Shown here: piece after piece, positions 45,241 to 57,370 of the stretch
How the letters are laid out: each line of letters opens with the position of its first letter
Position numbering within the stretch: the stretch's first letter is position 1
Made by a program: the position numbers and the translations under genes
Source of the DNA: Melieria omissa
Taxonomy: Eukaryota; Arthropoda; Insecta; Diptera; Ulidiidae
Assembly: GCA_963971225.1 (NCBI GenBank)
Contig: OZ020268.1
Location: forward strand, 115,117,072 to 115,181,071
Reading direction: 5' to 3'
Length of the DNA stretch: 64,000 nt
Notes under the pieces: model-generated
The model's input: only the letters and a program-made list of their open reading frames with translations
What the model was told of the DNA's origin: nothing
Databases searched by the model: none

Positions 45241-46712
45241 ACACACAACTCTCCCAGTAACTTCCACTCATGCATGGTTTATGCGCTCATCTCTGTCTTC
45301 CTGTTTCTTATAAATTTTCCCTTCTAATTCAATTTAAATTTGTCTCCTCTCAACCTACAATCTGTGCTTAATGCAATAATGCGCATGTTATCCTTAAAAT
45401 TAATAATAACCAACACACCCACCACATACGCATTCCAAGGACCTTTCAAAGCTTTCTGTGTCATGATGCATACATGTAAATAAAAATCACATGTGCACAC
45501 ACAAACACACCTACACATTAATAAACGAAAAACACCTGCTTCAAAGGCGGCAAGCGACAAGCGGCATCCACACCCACTCAAACTTATAACACAAAGTCAA
45601 ACAGACGCAGTCAGCCGCCCACTTAAGTCGCCCACACGTCGTCAGCTGCGCCGCGGTAAACACCGAACGTTTGATTTGTTAACATGTGCATACATTGACT
45701 GTTGTTTTTTGTTGTTGTTGTTGCCATTGTTGTTTGTTTGTTTTTAAGGTCGGAAATGTAGAGAGAAACAATTTTGCATATTTGAATTTTTGTTTGGCAA
45801 TATTTTCTTCATACTTTAATTCGATAACCAAAAAAATAAATAATATACACAAATTATGGCACACGTGCAGCAGAAAAACCAAAAACAACAACACCCCAAC
45901 GTTATTATAATACCAAACACGCACCCACACACACCCACACATAAGCACGCACACACACACACATAAACACAGAAACATGTTTATATGCATCGAAGCAAAA
46001 GCAATTAGGTTGGCATGCAAAAACGCACATCAAACGTTCAAACAGCAACAACTTATATACATATACATGTAACATATTCACACACATACATATGTACATA
46101 TAGCAGCCATTGAATCGAACCAACAAAGGACACTGGTGTGGTGGGCAGTGTTGCACGCATGTCAACGCACACTCGATGGCAAACAAAAATGTTTGCTTTA
46201 ATTGAGAGAGTAAATTTTTTGGGTTGAAAAAACAACAACAACAACACCACTAACTAAAACAATAATATGCGCCATGTGTGTGCGTTGGTAAGCTTGAGTG
46301 GGTTTTTGTTTATTGTTGTTGTTGCTGTTAATTATAGGCCAATGTGGTAAACTATATTTACACATTAGCTAAGCTTGTGCGTTGTATGCATTGTTGCTGT
46401 TATTGTTGTTATTATTATATGGGTTGGTTTTCGTTGCATGCAACATTAAATACTCACACAATTTAAATTTAATTTTCAATAAATGCTGGCAATTTAAAAT
46501 ATTCTTGGAGAAAATTATAAACAGAAGAAGAAAGTGGAATCCATGAAGTGTGGAGTGTGGAGTGAAAGGCTATAAAGGGCCCCGCGGCTTTGTACTCAAG
46601 TTTGATTCAGTGATCCCAATAAATCAAATTTCTCTTAACCCGTAGAACATTTTAGTACCAATTTTGAATAAGTACGAAATAAACACTTAAACAAATTCTC
46701 AGTTTTGGCTTC
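45241..46712. other. Island with CA/GT runs
   Basis: CA-rich tracts near 45495, 45915-45965 and 46080, GTTGTTG near 45710 and 46310. The minus-strand frames at 45679-46186 are Cys/Val-rich products of these tracts. No gene is supported. Confidence 0.4.
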
Positions 46713-47156
46713 ATTCTGACGTTCAAGTTAATTTCTGAGCTTTAATGTATTCAAAGACCTATAGTAGAATTTTATGGCGCATATTTTCGTGGCACATTTT
46801 GCCCTTAAAAAGTCCTGCTTTACGGGAAAATTTTGGCATTTTAAAAGAAAAGGTCGAATTGACCCATATAAATAGGAGCTACAGGGTTAAAATGATCCAC
46901 AAAACTGTTCTTCGTAGCATTTTACATTAAATTGCTGAACACATCATATACCTAAAATGTGAGGTTACATGGTTTTCGTATGCCGATTCACCATAAGAAT
47001 GATCAAAAAGGGGAAAACTTTGACCGCTCTCAAAAAACAATTCAGACGTAAACTTTCAAAACGCCGATACACGTATATTTTTTTTTGGCCCCCTCTACCA
47101 GAATCCGCTGTCAGAACCTTATTATTTAAAAAAAAATTTGATTTTGTTGTGCAGTG
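46713..47156. mobile_element. Truncated CACTG-type MITE, inverted relative of 32599-33145
   Basis: The segment matches the reverse complement of 32599-33023. Shared blocks are ATTCTGACGTTCARGTTAAT, TTTTCGTGGYACATTTT, CTTAAAAAGTCCTG, TACAGGGTTAAAATG, TTCTTCGTAGYATTTTACAT and AACTTTCAAAACGCCGATAC. It ends GTTGTGCAGTG at 47156. One inverted repeat is absent at the left, so the copy is truncated. The right end abuts a tandem array. Confidence 0.8.
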
Positions 47157-47800
47157 TTTTCATCATTTGGAGCACTTTCTCGAAATTCAAAGTCAATAGG
47201 CCCATCGGTTTGTTTTTTCCAAAGTCTTCTCGTATCTAAACCCTAACCCATTGCTGACCCCGTTAAATTTTTGATATATATTTATACATATATATATTCA
47301 TCTAATTATTTCCCATTTGAAGTGCTTTTGCCACTAAATCATGTTTCGCCTTATACATTTTTAACCCATTGCAGACCTTGTCAAATTATGATTTGGAACA
47401 AAAATTAAAAACTCGTGCCAAATTATTTATCATTTGGAGCACTTTCAACAGATTCAAAGTCAATAGGCCCATCGGTTTGTTTTTCATGGTATTCCCATAT
47501 ATAGACCTTAACCCATTGTTGACCCCGTTAAATTTTTATACAATTAAATATTTGTCTTTTCATTTTCCATTTGAAGTTCTTTTGCCATTAAATAATGTTT
47601 CGCCATATAAACCTTAACCCATTGCTGACCTTGTCAAATTATGATTTAAAAAAAAAATATCTTGTCAAATTGCTTTTCTGTGGAGCACTTTCTCGAAATT
47701 TAAGTAAAGTCAATACACCCACCAGTTTGTGTTTTTCGTAGTCTTCCCCTATATACACCTTAACCCATTGTTGACCCGTTTAAATTTGTATTTTCGGAAA
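47157..47800. repeat. Tandem array, about 250-bp period with a half-unit substructure
   Basis: TGGAGCACTTTC starts at 47168, 47435 and 47681 (spacing 267 and 246). Each unit holds AAAGTCAATAGGCCCATCGG-like sequence and two copies of AACCCATTGYTGACC-like sequence followed by GTYAAATT, so it appears built from two half-units. About 2.4 units are present, diverged, with no coding capacity. Confidence 0.8.
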
Positions 47801-49282
47801 ATTAAAAAATACGTTTTCAAATTTAACCCTTGTTTTGACCCTTTAGATCCCAAATAAAAAATGTGCTGTCTTAATGAAAGCAATTTTTTTTATTTGAAAA
47901 AAATTCCATCTAAAAGAAGGTTATTTTTTCACATTTACCTAAAGTTCAAATTTCATTTCAACATCCTCAGTGGTTTGTGTTGTGCTATGATAAATTTGTC
48001 AGTCAATCTATTAGTCTATCAGTCAGTACAAACAATTCTACATAGATAGGGCTACAAAAAAACTCTTTCAACTACTTTCAATGTCATCCAATAATACAAA
48101 ATAAAGTCAAAGTTCTCATTTAAAATCTAACATTTAATAGCTCTAACATTTCCAAAGCCTGTTGAAAACAATTTTTTCTCTATTGTCAAAAAAGCCGCAT
48201 CCTTTCAGCCACACATCCTTTAAGCACACAACGCAAGCATCCACTTCATGTAAAGCCTCAAATTAACTTTGCATATTTTGCAACCACAACTCGCATTACA
48301 AACAGCAAACAATTCTCAAATTCTCAAATTGAATACGATTCTCTACGATGCCTGTCTGCCAGTCAAACAGGCAAACAAAACTTTGAGAAAGAATCAGCCG
48401 CCAAGTAGCGAGCAGTCACAGTCAGCACTTGAATTTACATGCCTCTACACTTCTGTGCGGCTGATTGATGCTGCTGTGACTGTGGCTGCTGTTCGACGAA
48501 CGTACAGCCAACCCGGTTCCCGTTTGTCTCAGTTGATGCATTATCCGGCCATGTACCTACCTGGCTGTGTCGGTCGCTTGCCTCGCCCCGTGTAAACATA
48601 AACGTCAGTGTTATCGCGTTTTATCTGTGTGATCCCTTTTTACCTTCAATTAATTTACCCAAAATATTAACAAATGATGCGAATATGGACGAGCATTTGC
48701 GCTGCTTACCTTCTAACCTTAAACACCCGTAACAGCCGCACGCACTCACACACACACACACACACAAGCACAAACGTGGGCTAGCAGATGCAGACACACA
48801 GGCACGTGAAAGGCACTGAAGACACTACGCTAGAAGAATCGGGGGAAGCATGGCCGAACGCACAATGTGAATCGAGTGGCATGAAAAGAATCTACCAAAA
48901 TATGTGCCGGTTTCACACGGGAAATTCGGTTTGTCATGCATAATGCCGCCGCCGTAAGTGGGTACACAAAGAAGAACCAAACAAAAAAAAAAGAAAGGAG
49001 GAATTAAAACAGCGTTGGGAAAGAAGCAATGGAAGCGGCAAGGAGGCAGCAATTCGCTTCAACCCTTGAAAACCAAAGTGTGTGAAGGTTGTCGCGTGCA
49101 GGCGGAAAATCAGCACAAAATCACAAATGTAACATCAACAACACCAAAGTTGGGATGAACGGAGGGAAAGCAGGAAATTTGGTTGACGTGTCTGTATCCA
49201 TGAACACTTTGAACAAAATATAAAAAAGTTGAAGCATTTGTTGAGCGGATTTTTGTAGTTTTAAAAGAAGAAAACGAATTAA
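47801..49282. other. Non-coding stretch, GC-richer in the right half
   Basis: A+T-rich to 48200, then mixed, with a CA run near 48745-48770. The plus-strand frame 48269-48595 has no motif or splice-site support. Confidence 0.4.
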
Positions 49283-49362
49283 TTAGGTTAGGTAAACAGG
49301 CGGCTTGCTGGTTCTCAGCAAGTACACCCGGAGTCCCCAAAGGTCCTTTGTAATGCCCGAAA
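49283..49362 (+). repeat. TTAGGTTA-type dispersed repeat
   Basis: Starts TTAGGTTAGGTAAACAGGC and continues GGCTTGCTGGTTCTCAGC, AAGTACACCCGGAG, then GGTCCTTTGTAATGCCCG. The minus strand of 56543-56624 shares all four blocks. Confidence 0.65.
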
Positions 49363-49508
49363 TATATTAATTAATTTAAAAAAATATAAAAATATAACTT
49401 TTTTTAATATTAATTATTGTTTTTAAATTAATTTTTTTTAATTAACAAATTAATTTATTTAAAAAAATTATATTTTGACGGTTAATCAACTGGATCAGCT
49501 GTTATTGA
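49363..49508. other. A+T-rich spacer
   Basis: Nothing recognised. Confidence 0.4.
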
Positions 49509-49606
49509 TACTTGTGTGCTCTCTCTCTCATTCTCTTAAACTCACTCATTGGCTTTCTCAAACTCTCTCACAGGCTCTCATATCTCTCTGTCTGCTTCTC
49601 TCTCTG
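49509..49606 (-). promoter_or_regulatory. CT/GA-rich tract, possible GAGA-factor cluster
   Basis: CTCTCTCTC occurs at about 49512 and CTCTCTCTG near 49600, with CTCTCTCA and ATCTCTCTG between. On the minus strand these are GAGAG words, the core bound by the fly GAGA factor (established for Drosophila). Binding here is inferred. Confidence 0.35.
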
Positions 49607-50607
49607 TTTAACTTTGCTTTCGTTTCGTTGACATTTAAAATCCCCTAATCGTTTTAGTTGTCAGATACTTTTGGGCTATTTAACATTATTGATATGTTTT
49701 TTTCACACACACACACACACACACACATCAGCATTAGTACGCGACACGCCATTTAAACGCCGCCGCCCGTTGTGCTGTGCACAATTTAACAAATAAAAAC
49801 ATCAAATGTTTCGTTGTTGTTTTCAACCCCTAAACATTGATTACCACACCCGGCGTTGGGCATTTTCAGTTAAATACAAAAATAGTAACAACAACAACCA
49901 ACAGCGAGCAGATAACAAACTCAACGCCACCAAAGTCAATGAAATGTCATCATCACTGTTCACACACATACACACACACATACAAAAGTGCATGGTGTTA
50001 CATGTGTAACACCCTGTAACCAAGCATTCTATTACCTCCAACCACCACCACTACCACAAACAAAAAAGCAACAACGCCATCAACGAGGGTTAAAATGCTA
50101 ACAACCGCGTTGCCGCCGTCACCGTCACTTTCTATGCATAATTTTAATTCACACTCAATTTTGCTGGCAACACTGTCACACCACAAGGCAGTAAAAACAA
50201 CAACAACTGGAACGCATGTGGCACCTTTAATTAAATGCATTACGTGCGCCCAGGGCAGAAGCTGTAACGGCGTAGACTGTTGTTGTTGTTGTTATTTGTC
50301 ATACAACAACCAACAATGAACAGAACATAAACGACCACCAATGAACAGAAGTAATATGCATCATGTTTTCTCAATTTGTTGTTTGTAAATGTTACCATAG
50401 AGAATTTGTCGCCGTTATGCCCGTTGTGGGCTGTGCTGTTTGTTTTTGTTGTTACTGATTGAATTAAACACCTTTTTAATTGATATTTTCGATTAGTTGG
50501 TGCGACAGTTAAAGTTTGATTTGAGTTTTTTAAGGCATTTGAGAAAATGTCACGTGGCCTACAACTGAGATGGCAAAGGCCACCAGTTGTAGGGGAGCTT
50601 TGAACTG
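49607..50607. other. Island with CA run and triplets
   Basis: CA run at 49704-49727, CAACAACAACC near 49890, CA tracts near 49965 and GTTGTTGTTGTTGTTAT near 50280. Frames here are short and overlapping; none accepted. Confidence 0.4.
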
Positions 50608-50609
50608 TA

Positions 50610-50636
50610 CAGTAGACGCTCACTAGTTTGAACTCT
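50610..50636 (+). mobile_element. Solitary TIR-like end (CAGTAGACGCTCAC)
   Basis: TA at 50608-50609 is followed by CAGTAGACGCTCACTAGTTT, then GAAC, very like the inverted end at 33408-33434. No matching partner was found downstream. Confidence 0.35.
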
Positions 50637-51515
50637 GTTTTCTGTTCTCTCTGTTCCTACCACTCCCCAACGTCCTCGTTTTTAAGTCCTCATCTGTTTT
50701 GGAATCAACTTAATGCTCGTAGTGTTCTTGATCTTCCGCTTTGAGGCATCTAAAGAAAAATGTATTAGAGTAAAAGTTTTTCATGTTTCTTTATTTTAAA
50801 AGTTTCCAATTTTTATTCTTACAATATGCAATAAAATAAAAAAAGAAAAATCCTACAGCCAAAACTATGTAAAAGTCCTCAGTAGACTTTTAACAATTAC
50901 TTATTTAATTTAGTTAAAATTTTCTTAAACAAATCAACGTATTTTCAATCTCAAATGAATCAATTTCGTATGCGTCATATTTGCCTGCAAGGCTTTGGTT
51001 CAATTGACTGAATTAGGCAACGAAATAATTTGATATCAATGATCCAACATTTATGGTACAAATCAAAATAATGTGACAATAACTATCAGCTAAGTAAATC
51101 GGTCCAATTGACCAGTGAAACCAGCTAGATCCAGTTACCACGCACATCGCACGCATCGACCAATCAATTAAATGCTTCAACTAATAAATTTAGTTAAGGA
51201 ATTTACGCCATGAATGGACTTCTTGGCGCAAGCGTGCCTTATCTGTTAGCGACAAACGCACAAAAGTACACTGATATTTACATACTTACACACCATTCAG
51301 GTAACTATTTCTGGGGCCCTATCGGCAGTGTGACTTTTATTGTACAGCAACAACACAACAATTGCACGCGGGCCACATGTCGATACAAAATTAAAGCGAA
51401 TATTGTTTGCAACTATAGTCAACGCAATGACGATTCGTTCAGATTGTGTTTAACTAATTTATATATTTATATCTAAATATATGCTTATGTACATATGTAT
51501 GTACTTATGTGTGTT
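50637..51515. other. Non-coding stretch
   Basis: A+T-rich then mixed. The plus-strand frame 51210-51476 (starting MNGLLGASVPYLLATNAQ) has no recognised motif. Confidence 0.4.
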
Positions 51516-51545
51516 TATCGATAGGCCAGCAGCTACTTATCGATG
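51516..51545. promoter_or_regulatory. Paired TATCGAT sites (DRE/BEAF-32-like)
   Basis: A perfect TATCGATA palindrome at 51516-51523 is followed at 51538-51545 by TATCGATG. TATCGATA is the Drosophila DRE bound by DREF, and clustered CGATA words are bound by the insulator protein BEAF-32 (established knowledge). Function here is inferred. Confidence 0.35.
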
Positions 51546-52960
51546 CCGTTGGACATGAATATTAAAATGTCCTTCACACATTGGCGTCAGTGTGTTGGTG
51601 CGAACAAGGTTTCATAAGCACTCATCTATATTTACATATCTACATGGCGACATGTACAACTATTTGTACATAAATACATACACGCTAATACATATAATGT
51701 CAGTACGAGGCGCTACGGCGCGAAAAATCGCAGCCTGAAAAGTAAATTAACCACGTGATAAGCGTTGAACTTATTTTAACGACCCAATTAATTACTGATA
51801 TCTGCACTCTCCACACACAAACACACACACACATACACACACCACTTCATAGTAGCAACAATTAAAGCCCAGTGCGCGCAGCACTAAAGCTGACGCTGTC
51901 TGGTACGCGGAGTTGGAAATACCGCTGAGCATAGATAGATAGGACGTTGATAGAGCGGGCGGCAAAGAGCGCTGAAGTGACAACAGACAGTGGCGCACAG
52001 TCGAGTAGTTGAATTGGAATTGCAGCGCAAAAATGCGGACGGCGGAAGGGGGGTGGGGGCAGCAGCCCAGCGCCATAGTTTAGGAATTTCTATTATTGAA
52101 TGCAAAGCGGTCTGAAACGAAGTGGCGGTGCGCAAACAAAACCTACAAACTTGCATTGTGACAGAAATTCATGGCAACCTTAACTAAAGCAAACACTGGC
52201 GAAATGAAGTTAACGAAAATGAGGTGAGAAATGAAAGCAGCAAAAAAGAACCAAACCATTAGAAAAGTGTAGAAAGGCACAAACAACAACAACAATAGTC
52301 ACTAGAACATGCTTCTATCAGCTAGAATGGAGAGCAAAATAGAAGCCCCCAAGCGAAAAAAATAAAAGTATATAAAAAAATTTAGCAACAACAATGCGCA
52401 GCGTAGATACGTAGATACAATAAAGACGCACAAACAGACATAGATGTATGTGTGTGTGTGTGCCACATTCTGTACGTAAAAACGCAAACTTATTGGAATC
52501 CGCACACAATTCATGGAACTTATGGCGAAACTTAAACTCGAGTCGGCACAGTGAGACGAAATTAAATGGCATGAAATGAAATGGAATGGAATAAAGCGAA
52601 ATGAGGTGATGTGCTGTGTATTAGTAAGGGCTGGTGGGGGTGGCGCAGCGTTTGCATAAAACAATATGGGTGCCTCCCGCATTGTGGAACACATAGGCAA
52701 AAAAACAATATTTATATAATTTATATTTGCCATTTTTTTTCATCAGCTATGATGTGTTGTTGCGTTTTGCGCGAAATTTTTACTTATAAATTTGTGATCG
52801 TTTTGTTGTTTTTCTATTCGCTTATCAGCATTATCAGTGCTCTATTTGTTGATTCATGGCTGTTGTCATTGTTGTTGTTGTTGTTTTTGTTTGCATTGTA
52901 GTCACTGCTATTGGGCTGTTTTTGTTTTTAGCAGGAAAGCACAAAATTATGACATAGAAA
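51546..52960. other. Island without a supported gene
   Basis: Includes CA/GT tracts near 51825 and 52450, a G-rich run near 52048 and a GTTGTTGTTG tract near 52872. Minus-strand frames at 51792-52156 and 52302-52733 overlap and are compositionally biased. Confidence 0.4.
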
Positions 52961-53139
52961 TGTTTTATTTTCAAATTTCCAACGAATCCAATCAAGAGAC
53001 AAGAGTACAATAAGAAAATTCTGCAAAGAGCAAAACGAAGTTCCTAAAAATCATCAAATTCCTGTAATTAAATTTATCTCGATTTTAGTAAAAGTAAAAA
53101 AAGAATACGAAATAAAACCACAAATTTAATTAGTTTCTA

Positions 53140-53690
53140 ATTAAAAACAATTGCAACAACAAACAAAATTATGAAATTGAACACAAAATACGTTTAATCT
53201 AAATTTCTAAATGAACTAATTTCAAAAGTTTTTCAAATATTTTAAATAAAAAAATGTTTAAATAAAAAAAAATTAAATAAAAAAATTCATTTTTACTTAC
53301 AAACAATTACAACAAAGAGAATGTGACGAAATAAACAAAAAATATTTTTAATTAACAAATTACAATTTAATGAAATCATTTTTAGTTTTTCAAACATTTT
53401 AAATAAAACATTTTCAAGGTGATGTTTTATTAAATTTTAATTTTTAATATAAATAAATAAAAAAATTTTTTAAGTAAAAATTTTTAATTACAAACAATTA
53501 CAACAAAAAGAATATGACGAAATTAAACAAACAATGTTTTTAATTAATAAATTACAATTTATTTTAATAATTTTTAGTTTTTCAAACATTTGAAATAAAA
53601 AAATTTCAAAGTGATGTTTTATTACATTTTCATTTTTAATATAAATAAATAAAAACATATTTTAAATAAAAAAAATTTAAATACAAAAAT
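53140..53690. repeat. A+T-rich tandem repeat, three units of 155-195 bp
   Basis: ACAATTACAACAAARAGAAT is followed by ATGACGAAATTAAACAAAMA-like sequence, AATTACAATTTA, TTTTAGTTTTTCAAACATTT and GTGATGTTTTATTA. Anchors fall at 53304 and 53495, with an older copy at 53148. The last two units are closest. Confidence 0.75.
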
Positions 53691-54480
53691 TCATTTTCAA
53701 AATGATATTTTATTAAATTTAAAATTTAATAAATCAACAACAACATCAATGAATTAAAAATTTAAACAATAATATTTAAAAAACAAAACTTAAAAAAACT
53801 TTTAAACTTACAACTAAATTTAACAAATCCAAATACAAAAATTAAAATTAAAAAAAAATTAAAATAATTCAAAATGTAATTAAAAAATACTTTCCCTTAA
53901 CTTTTTTAGTCTATGTTTTAGTTATGTTTTTAATTAAAACAATTAAATTAATTAAAAAAATTTAAAACGAATTGAAAAAATCAGAGTTAAACAGAAACTT
54001 GCCTAGTTGAAGTGTAAATAAAAATTAAAATAAAAAAATGAAAGAAATAAATATATATAAAACTAATAAAAAGATATCAAAATTTAAAAAATTAAAAAAA
54101 ATACAAATTTCAAAAAAAATTTAAAATGTAATAAAAAATAAAAAATAAAAAAGTAAAAATTTTTTAAATTAAAAAATTAAATTAAAAATAACCAACACAA
54201 ATGCAAAAAATAAAAAATTAATTAATAAATATTTTCAAAACTAATGAAAATAAATAAAAACTTAAAAATTGAAAAACATTAATAATTACAAAAAATTAAA
54301 AATTAAAAAAAAATTAAAACTGAAAAAACATTAAAAATTAGAAATAACCAATAAAAGTACAAAAAATAAAATTTCATTTATGGTTCTCCAATAAAATCAA
54401 TGCACAGCTTTAGCAAATAATAAAAAGAATGTTTAATGGGAAATTTGAAATGGTCAAATTGTAAACAATTAAAATTATAA
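53691..54480. other. Extremely A+T-rich stretch
   Basis: AAATTAAAAA-type sequence; no gene. Confidence 0.5.
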
Positions 54481-56447
54481 AAATCACAAATAACAAAACC
54501 AAATTTCTATCAACACAAACTGTGTCTCCAATGAGCACTTGGAGTTTATTGTGGCTTCAGTTTTAATGGCAAAAAAACTGCCACTCGCGAGAAGCCGAAT
54601 GGTCTTCACAGCTTTAAACAATAAATACCAGAGTGCAGTTTGTTTTTTTGCGCAAATCACTTTGTGTAAACTTGCAAAGCTGTCAAAGACACCGTTTGTA
54701 TTATTTTCTTTAAATGAATACACAATAAAAGTCGAACATAATTAGTAAAAATTTTAAAAAATTTTGATGTGAATGCTGTCTTTATGACAGTTCAGATTCA
54801 GTTTCGTCTGCCAGCGCAGACGCATTAAAATCGTTGCCCGTGTGGCCAAGGTGCATTGCCGCTCCATAAAAATGTTTGCCCAATTTATATTCGTATACAT
54901 TTAATATATACTATATATATGTTTATTGCCAATTTGCTATTTCTTAATTTTGTTATTTTTATATTTTTATGATATTTTGTTTTTATGCATTTTGTATATT
55001 TTTTTTTTTCTTTTTTGTTTTGGAATTTTTGTTGATTTCCAAACTGGTTTGTTCAAGTACGCGCAAACGCAAGAGATACTCACACACACAGACACTACCT
55101 TCAAGTATACAGTAGAGACAAGTGCATTCCGGCACATCAGGCCGATCAGCATACATACAGCTATGTATGTCTTCGTATGTATGTATGTATGTATGTACAT
55201 GCAGATACTATTTATGTGCAGCAGCATTGAGCGAACAATCTATTCGATTTCATTGCTTCATTTGTTTCTTTGCCTTTGCGACTGCACCGAACTGCGCCCA
55301 AGGCTAAACGATGAGTGAAGGAGAAAGAGTGAGAGCAAGCAAGAAGGCTTGCTTTGCTTTATTTGGCAACTGTACCGAAAAAAGACTAATATTTAGAACA
55401 AAAAGTGAACTTTGAATTGGCACTTCAATGGCTGGGACGCCCTCAAGGGTCAGCAAGTCCGGTGATTTTTTTTACGACAGCTTCAGACTCATTATCGCCC
55501 CGTAGTTTTTGCCCACCTCATAGCTTAGTTGTGACGCAACTTGCTCGCTCAGTTGCTAATTATTTCTCTGGCACACAACGAAATCAGCACATTTACGTTC
55601 GTTTGTTGTTATTCATGTTTTGCACTTTCGCCCAATAGTTGAGTGAAACTAACAACGCCACAATTGTACAACAAATTCAAAACGAACGTCATCAATCTGA
55701 GTCGAAATGACAAAAAGCCAACACGTCAGCAATGCGGCCAGTCAACAGCTTCCATTGCTTCGCTGTGGTTTGCTCTCGTTTGCTCTGCAGCCTTGTCACC
55801 CAGTTAGCGCTAACCAATTGCGTTCAGCTCGCGATCAGCAGCTTTTGTTTGTGCTAGTCACATGGGTGATCGTGTCCAACGTAATCGCCGCCCTTTAGAT
55901 ACGCGCAGATTGCATAGCTTCATCGAGATACGTGTATTACTTAATTGTAATTAAAATTGATTATGTGAACTTCATGTCGCTTAGAACACAACGGGCAACT
56001 GGGCCCAATCGATTGATTGTCCGATAGCGAGCGTACTGCATTCCTTCAGTTCGTTTGTGGCCGGAAATCGATCTAAGCGTATCGTCTAATCAACTGACAG
56101 TAGCGCTTATCACGCGCTATATAACTGAATAAAATTTGCTGCTTGTCAATTGTCGGGCATAGCGGGGCAGGCGGCGAAAATCTGTGCACAATATTGTCGC
56201 TAATGAGTGGCAGGTTTGCACTTTGAGTTGAGTGCAATGCGTTGGGTTGATTGCAAAGTGCAAAGTGCAGCTTAAAGCATACGAAAGAGAGACAAAAACA
56301 AGCGTGAGAGAAAGAGAAGTAAAGTGAGAAAAATAGTTGAAAAGAAGATGCAAAAGAAAGTGAGATGAAGATTGAGGGAAAATGTGATAAAATTAGGTTA
56401 AGAATTTGTGTTTGAGATTTACTCGTTTAAATATTTGGTACTTTTTG
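54481..56447. other. Mixed-composition stretch without a supported gene
   Basis: TATGTATGTATGTATG at about 55176-55195, CA tract near 55080. Frames (54926-55318, 55405-55638, 55707-55898) show no motif. Near 55995-56090 several CGAT words occur (AATCGATTGATT, CCGATAGCG, AAATCGATCTAA), possibly regulatory. Confidence 0.4.
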
Positions 56448-57370
56448 AATGGTTAGTTAGTTATAATAGTTAGTTGGTTTGATAAATAGTTTGTTAATGA
56501 ATTAGTTGGTTAGTAAGTTAGATAGTTACTGGGTTAGATAGACATCGGGCATCAGAATGGGCCTTCCAAGCCTCCAAGTGTACTTGCTGAGTAACCACTA
56601 AGCTGCCTGTCTTACTTAACCTAAGTTAAATAGTTAGTTAACTAATTAGTTAGCTAATAAGTTCGTTAGTACTTAGTTAGTTAGTGAGTTAGTTAATTAG
56701 TTAGATGATTAGTAAGTTAGTACTTAGTTATTTAGTTTATTAACTAGTTAGTTGTTTAGTTACCAATTAACTAATCAGCTAGTTAATTAGTGCTTGCTTA
56801 TTTAGTAATTGAGTGAGTTGATTAGTTAGTTAGTTAGTTATTTAGGTAGTTATTTAATTAATTAACTAGTTAGTAATCAGTTAGTTAGTAAACTAGATAA
56901 TTAATTTGTTAGTTAGTTACTTAGTACTTAGTTAGTTAATTCGATAGTTAGTTATTTAGTTAGTTAATTAGTTGGTTAGTTAGTTAGTACTCAGTTATTT
57001 AGTTAGTTAATTAATTAGTTAGTTGATTAGTGAGTTAGTACTTAGTTATTTAGTTAGTTTCTTAGATGGTTAGGTATGTAATTAGTTAGTTGGTTAGTTA
57101 GTTAGTGCTTAGTTATTTAGTTAGTTAATTAGTTAGTTAGTTGATTAGTGAGTTAGTACTTAGTTATTTAGTTAGTTAATTAGCTAGTTAGCTGATTAGT
57201 TGGTAAGGTAATTAATTAGTTGGTTAGTTAGTTAATTAGTTAGTTAGTTCTTAGTTATTTAGTTAGTTAATAAGAGAGTTAGATAGTTACTTAGTATTTA
57301 GTTAGTTAGTTAGTTACTAAGTACTTAATTAGCTAGCTAGTTAGTTAATTCGAAAATTAATTAATTAAAT
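56448..57370. repeat. Degenerate (TTAG)n/(TTAA)n array
   Basis: About 920 bp dominated by TTAGTTAG with TTAATTAG, TACTTAGTTA and GATTAGTGAGTTAGTAC variants. Phrases such as GATTAGTGAGTTAGTACTTA recur (57027, 57144), showing higher-order copying. The unit differs from the TTAGG telomere repeat, and flies lack TTAGG telomeres, so it is an internal simple-sequence array. It contains a dispersed repeat at 56543-56624. Confidence 0.92.
56543..56624 (-). repeat. TTAGGTTAAG-type dispersed repeat inside the TTAG array
   Basis: On the minus strand it reads TTAGGTTAAGTAAGACAGGC, AGCTTAGTGGTTACTCAGC, AAGTACACTTGGAGGC and GGCCCATTCTGATGCCCGAT. It matches the copy at 49283-49362 block for block and interrupts the array. 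Confidence 0.7.

Noticed and set aside
56448..57370. Telomere-like TTAGG array
   Set aside because: The unit is TTAG/TTAA, not TTAGG, and flies use retrotransposon telomeres.
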